Shown here piece by piece: positions 61,933 through 64,000 of a stretch of DNA of 64,000 nt. The DNA comes from Sphingobium sp. WTD-1 (GTDB lineage Bacteria; Pseudomonadota; Alphaproteobacteria; Sphingomonadales; Sphingomonadaceae). A program made the translations under genes and the position numbers. The stretch is from assembly GCF_030128825.1 (NCBI RefSeq), contig NZ_CP119127.1:1984001-2048000 (forward strand), in the 5' to 3' direction. The notes under the pieces are model-generated. The model had not been told where the DNA came from, ran no database searches, and saw only the letters and a program-made list of their open reading frames with translations. Every line of letters starts with the position of its first letter. Position 1 is the first letter of the stretch.

Positions 61933-62619
61933 ATGGCCACCCGCCGTGAAATCCTTGCTGCGGCCATCGCCGCGCCCGCTCTTGCCGCTCCGGCCGTCGC
62001 CTGCGCAGCGCCCACATTCGCATGCCTCCCGATGGCGGTAAGCCCGCAATGGCAGGATGCTATTGCCCGGATGGATGCCGCCAGCGCCGCCTATGACGCC
62101 TACTACGACGCGACCTATGAACCGGCATGGGAGGCTGCCAAGGAATTGGCCAGCCGGCCAGACGAGCAACTGCAGCGTCGGCTGGATGCGATCCCCCATT
62201 ACACGACGTCGCTGGCCCACGAGACGGCCGATGGCAATCTCGCACATATGACAACGGCCAACAGGCTCGACATCGGGCGCGCCATCGGGGGCGCTCAACT
62301 CACGGACCTGAGCGATTATGTGTCCTGCTGCCGCGAGATGGTCAGCCTGATCAACAAGCGCATGGATGAACAAGATAGGGTCAAGGCTGAGTTCGATCAG
62401 CCCAAGATCTACCCGGCGCAACTGATCTCGCCCGAGATCGCTCGAGAAGAAAAACGCCTTGAAGACGCGTCGCATGCGGCCTTCAAGGCCGTCTACAACT
62501 TCGCTGCCGCCACGCCGGCCGATCTCATCGCCAAGATCGAATTCCTGAAAGCTCGGGATATCGACATCGACCACGACCAGATGCTGGCGGATCTCCGCCG
62601 CGTGTTCGGGGAGGCCTGA
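61933..62619 (+). CDS. Hypothetical exported phage protein (Tat/Sec-like signal)
   Basis: 228 residues from ATG 61933. N-terminus TRREILAAAIAAPALAAPAV is a signal peptide with a Tat-like RRE motif, cleaved near ACA. The rest is helical (DAASAAYDAYYDATYEPAWE ... YPAQLISPEIAREEKRLEDA). An exported protein among early phage genes is unusual. No known domain. Confidence 0.6.
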   Translation: MATRREILAAAIAAPALAAPAVACAAPTFACLPMAVSPQWQDAIARMDAASAAYDAYYDATYEPAWEAAKELASRPDEQLQRRLDAIPHYTTSLAHETADGNLAHMTTANRLDIGRAIGGAQLTDLSDYVSCCREMVSLINKRMDEQDRVKAEFDQPKIYPAQLISPEIAREEKRLEDASHAAFKAVYNFAAATPADLIAKIEFLKARDIDIDHDQMLADLRRVFGEA

Positions 62620-62622
62620 GCC

Positions 62623-62958
62623 ATGGGCGAACAGATCACGGATCAGGGCCAGGCGTTTATCGCTGCTTGGGACCGCTTTGCTTCCGCTGCCTGGGAAACG
62701 CGTGGCGATCTCCCCAGCAGCGAACAGTCTCGCGCCGATGAAAACTTGTTGTCGATCGGCATCAGCGACGATCCGGCGGCGGTAGCGAAGAAACTGCGTT
62801 ACGCGATGTATCTGAGGGCGCAAAGCCCTTGGCTCGAAGCCGCGGCGCTCGGCGCCGTAGTGCCGGACATGGCGGAACGCCTCATAAAGGACGACACGAT
62901 CAATGAAGCGATCTGGTCGGCCATCGTAAGCCTCGAAGCGATGGAGGCACGGCCATGA
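62623..62958 (+). CDS. Hypothetical phage early protein
   Basis: 111 residues, helical (QAFIAAWDRFASAAWETRGD, AVAKKLRYAMYLRAQSPWLE). Stop overlaps the next start by four bases. Unknown. Confidence 0.62.
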   Translation: MGEQITDQGQAFIAAWDRFASAAWETRGDLPSSEQSRADENLLSIGISDDPAAVAKKLRYAMYLRAQSPWLEAAALGAVVPDMAERLIKDDTINEAIWSAIVSLEAMEARP

Positions 62959-63272
62959 GCATCCATCGCCTTCCAACGGCCGCGCCGCGTAAAGTCCATC
63001 AGCCTAGCATCCGCGCCGTGCGCCAGTTCAAGGCCGCAAATCCTTGGCCCGGTGAACATAAGCTGCCTCATGAACGCGAGGCCGTATCGTTGGTCGCCCA
63101 GGCTGGGCGGTCCCCAGAACTGCTGATCCTGCTCGCCATGATGAAGGTGATGGCGCCGGAGCAGCGACAGGCGGTGCAGGACGCCGTTCACCGCATCCAC
63201 TTCGCTGCCGGTGATGACGTCTCCCTGCTCGCGTCGAGCTTGATCGCGGGCATCGGGAGGGACGGTCAATGA
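62955..63272 (+). CDS. Hypothetical phage early protein
   Basis: 105 residues: basic N-terminus, helical C-terminus (LILLAMMKVMAPEQRQAVQD). Coupled by ATGA to both neighbours. Unknown. Confidence 0.62.
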   Translation: MSIHRLPTAAPRKVHQPSIRAVRQFKAANPWPGEHKLPHEREAVSLVAQAGRSPELLILLAMMKVMAPEQRQAVQDAVHRIHFAAGDDVSLLASSLIAGIGRDGQ

Positions 63273-63487
63273 GCACCTGTCTCCGCTGCGTCCACTTCCT
63301 CCAGGGCGGAGTGAACCCCAGCAGCATGTCGCCCGGTCATGCCGAGCGGGCCGACGACGTCGGCCTGTGCCGGCGATACCCGCCACGCTGGGCGCAGGAC
63401 ACTACCGACGACGGCGGTTCCTTCGACTTCCCCGCCATCCATCAGGATCATCGCTGCGGCGAGTTTCAGCCAAGGATTTCGATATGA
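63269..63487 (+). CDS. Four-Cys zinc-ribbon-like microprotein (first of a pair)
   Basis: 72 residues with CLRCVHF, GLCRRYPP and HRCGEFQP, a four-Cys pattern fit for one zinc. The same pattern recurs in the next gene, so the two are probably paralogues. Confidence 0.65.
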   Translation: MSTCLRCVHFLQGGVNPSSMSPGHAERADDVGLCRRYPPRWAQDTTDDGGSFDFPAIHQDHRCGEFQPRISI

Positions 63488-63813
63488 CTGACGTCCGCAA
63501 TTGCTCGACCTGCATCTATTGGCGAGCCGGCGCCAGCACCGACATGACCATGGCCGCCCGTGACGAAAGCTACGAGGACGTGGGCGCTTGCGAGAACTTC
63601 GCGCCGATGATCTACATCATCAACGAAGGCCCGGTGTCACTCCAGCCGACGACGCATGCCACGCGCTGCTGCGCGGAATGGCAACCGATCTGGGGCGGCG
63701 ACGGCCCGGATGATGATCCCGACGAGGAGCCGGCGCCCAAGCCCACTCCCGAACCGGACCGCGACAAGGTCCGCCGCCTTTTCCCCAATCCTCCCCGGCC
63801 GATCGCCGCATGA
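63484..63813 (+). CDS. Four-Cys zinc-ribbon-like protein (second of a pair) with acidic tail
   Basis: 109 residues from ATG 63484, overlapping the previous stop. CSTCIYW, GACENFAP and RCCAEWQP mirror the preceding protein; an Asp/Glu/Pro-rich tail follows. Function unknown. Confidence 0.65.
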   Translation: MTDVRNCSTCIYWRAGASTDMTMAARDESYEDVGACENFAPMIYIINEGPVSLQPTTHATRCCAEWQPIWGGDGPDDDPDEEPAPKPTPEPDRDKVRRLFPNPPRPIAA

Positions 63814-63827
63814 AGGAGCGTGGTCCC

Positions 63828-64000
63828 ATGACTTCCACCGATGCCAAGCGGAATTATACCGCCGAAGAGACGACGGCCTATGAGGCCTATCTGAGCGCGG
63901 TTGCTGAGCACAATATCACCTGCGCCCGCTCCGGCGCCACTACGCGCGAGAAGATGGACGCGGCATTTTCTGCCGATGCCGCATGGAAGCGCTTTTGCGA
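63828..64000 (+). CDS. Small phage early gene, cut by window end
   Basis: ATG 63828 with GAAGGAG upstream; 57 codons are visible (MTSTDAKRNYTAEETTAYEA ...). Helical, unknown. The operon continues past the window. Confidence 0.5.
   Translation, partial: MTSTDAKRNYTAEETTAYEAYLSAVAEHNITCARSGATTREKMDAAFSADAAWKRFC

Overview
The window reads as high-GC alphaproteobacterial DNA, most likely from a sphingomonad (Sphingobium, Sphingomonas, Novosphingobium or relatives). This rests on the Trb-type conjugation cluster with DUF2274 and TrbK-alt genes, a GcrA-like domain, a DUF6961-type small protein and the style of the phage genes; no rRNA or housekeeping gene is present to prove it. Nearly all of the window is mobile DNA: an integrative conjugative element (ICE, about 1-26000) directly followed by a lambdoid/HK97-type siphovirus prophage (about 26050 to past the right edge).

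ICE. It opens inside a DUF3363-type relaxase gene. Next comes a cargo operon for a tripartite ABC drug exporter: a CecR-like TetR regulator, a YbhG-like HlyD adaptor, a double-ATPase YbhF-like subunit, two ABC-2 permeases and a NodT-type outer membrane lipoprotein. Then come a LysR regulator, a small XRE regulator with a near-perfect operator palindrome, a DUF2285-type DNA-binding protein, the coupling protein TraG/VirD4, a ribbon-helix-helix protein, and the mating-pair apparatus trbB-C-D-E-J-K-L-F-G-I plus a DUF2274 gene. It closes with a winged-helix protein translationally coupled to a large serine recombinase, the likely integrase/excisionase of the element.

Prophage. A tRNA 3'-end-like remnant near 26055-26085 may be its left attachment site. 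The late genes run leftward (minus strand): HNH nucleases, terminase, portal, protease, capsid, head completion, tail tube, a tail chaperone pair joined by a lambda-type -1 frameshift (GGGAAAG), tape measure, tail tip, a 2063-residue tail fibre with two esterase-like domains and a beta-helix region, then a holin/GH108 endolysin lysis cassette with two tiny coupled ORFs. One plus-strand lipoprotein gene interrupts the tail module and looks like a moron. Two tRNA genes sit between the early and late blocks. The leftward early operon (Cro-like regulator, winged helix, O-like replication protein with iteron-like repeats, SF2 helicase, zinc-ribbon/Toprim primase) diverges from the CI/LexA-like repressor at about 59600. 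Rightward from the repressor runs a second early operon, headed by a GcrA-HNH fusion and followed by small unknown proteins up to the window edge. No tyrosine integrase is seen; if there is one it lies beyond base 64000.

Logic: the ICE supplies conjugation and drug export to its host; the prophage supplies immunity control, its own replication, HK97-type morphogenesis and host lysis. The most unusual pieces are the GcrA-HNH fusion, the four-copy iteron cluster, the shared operator motif at two divergent promoters, the tandem CxxC paralogues, and the triple zinc-finger HNH nuclease.
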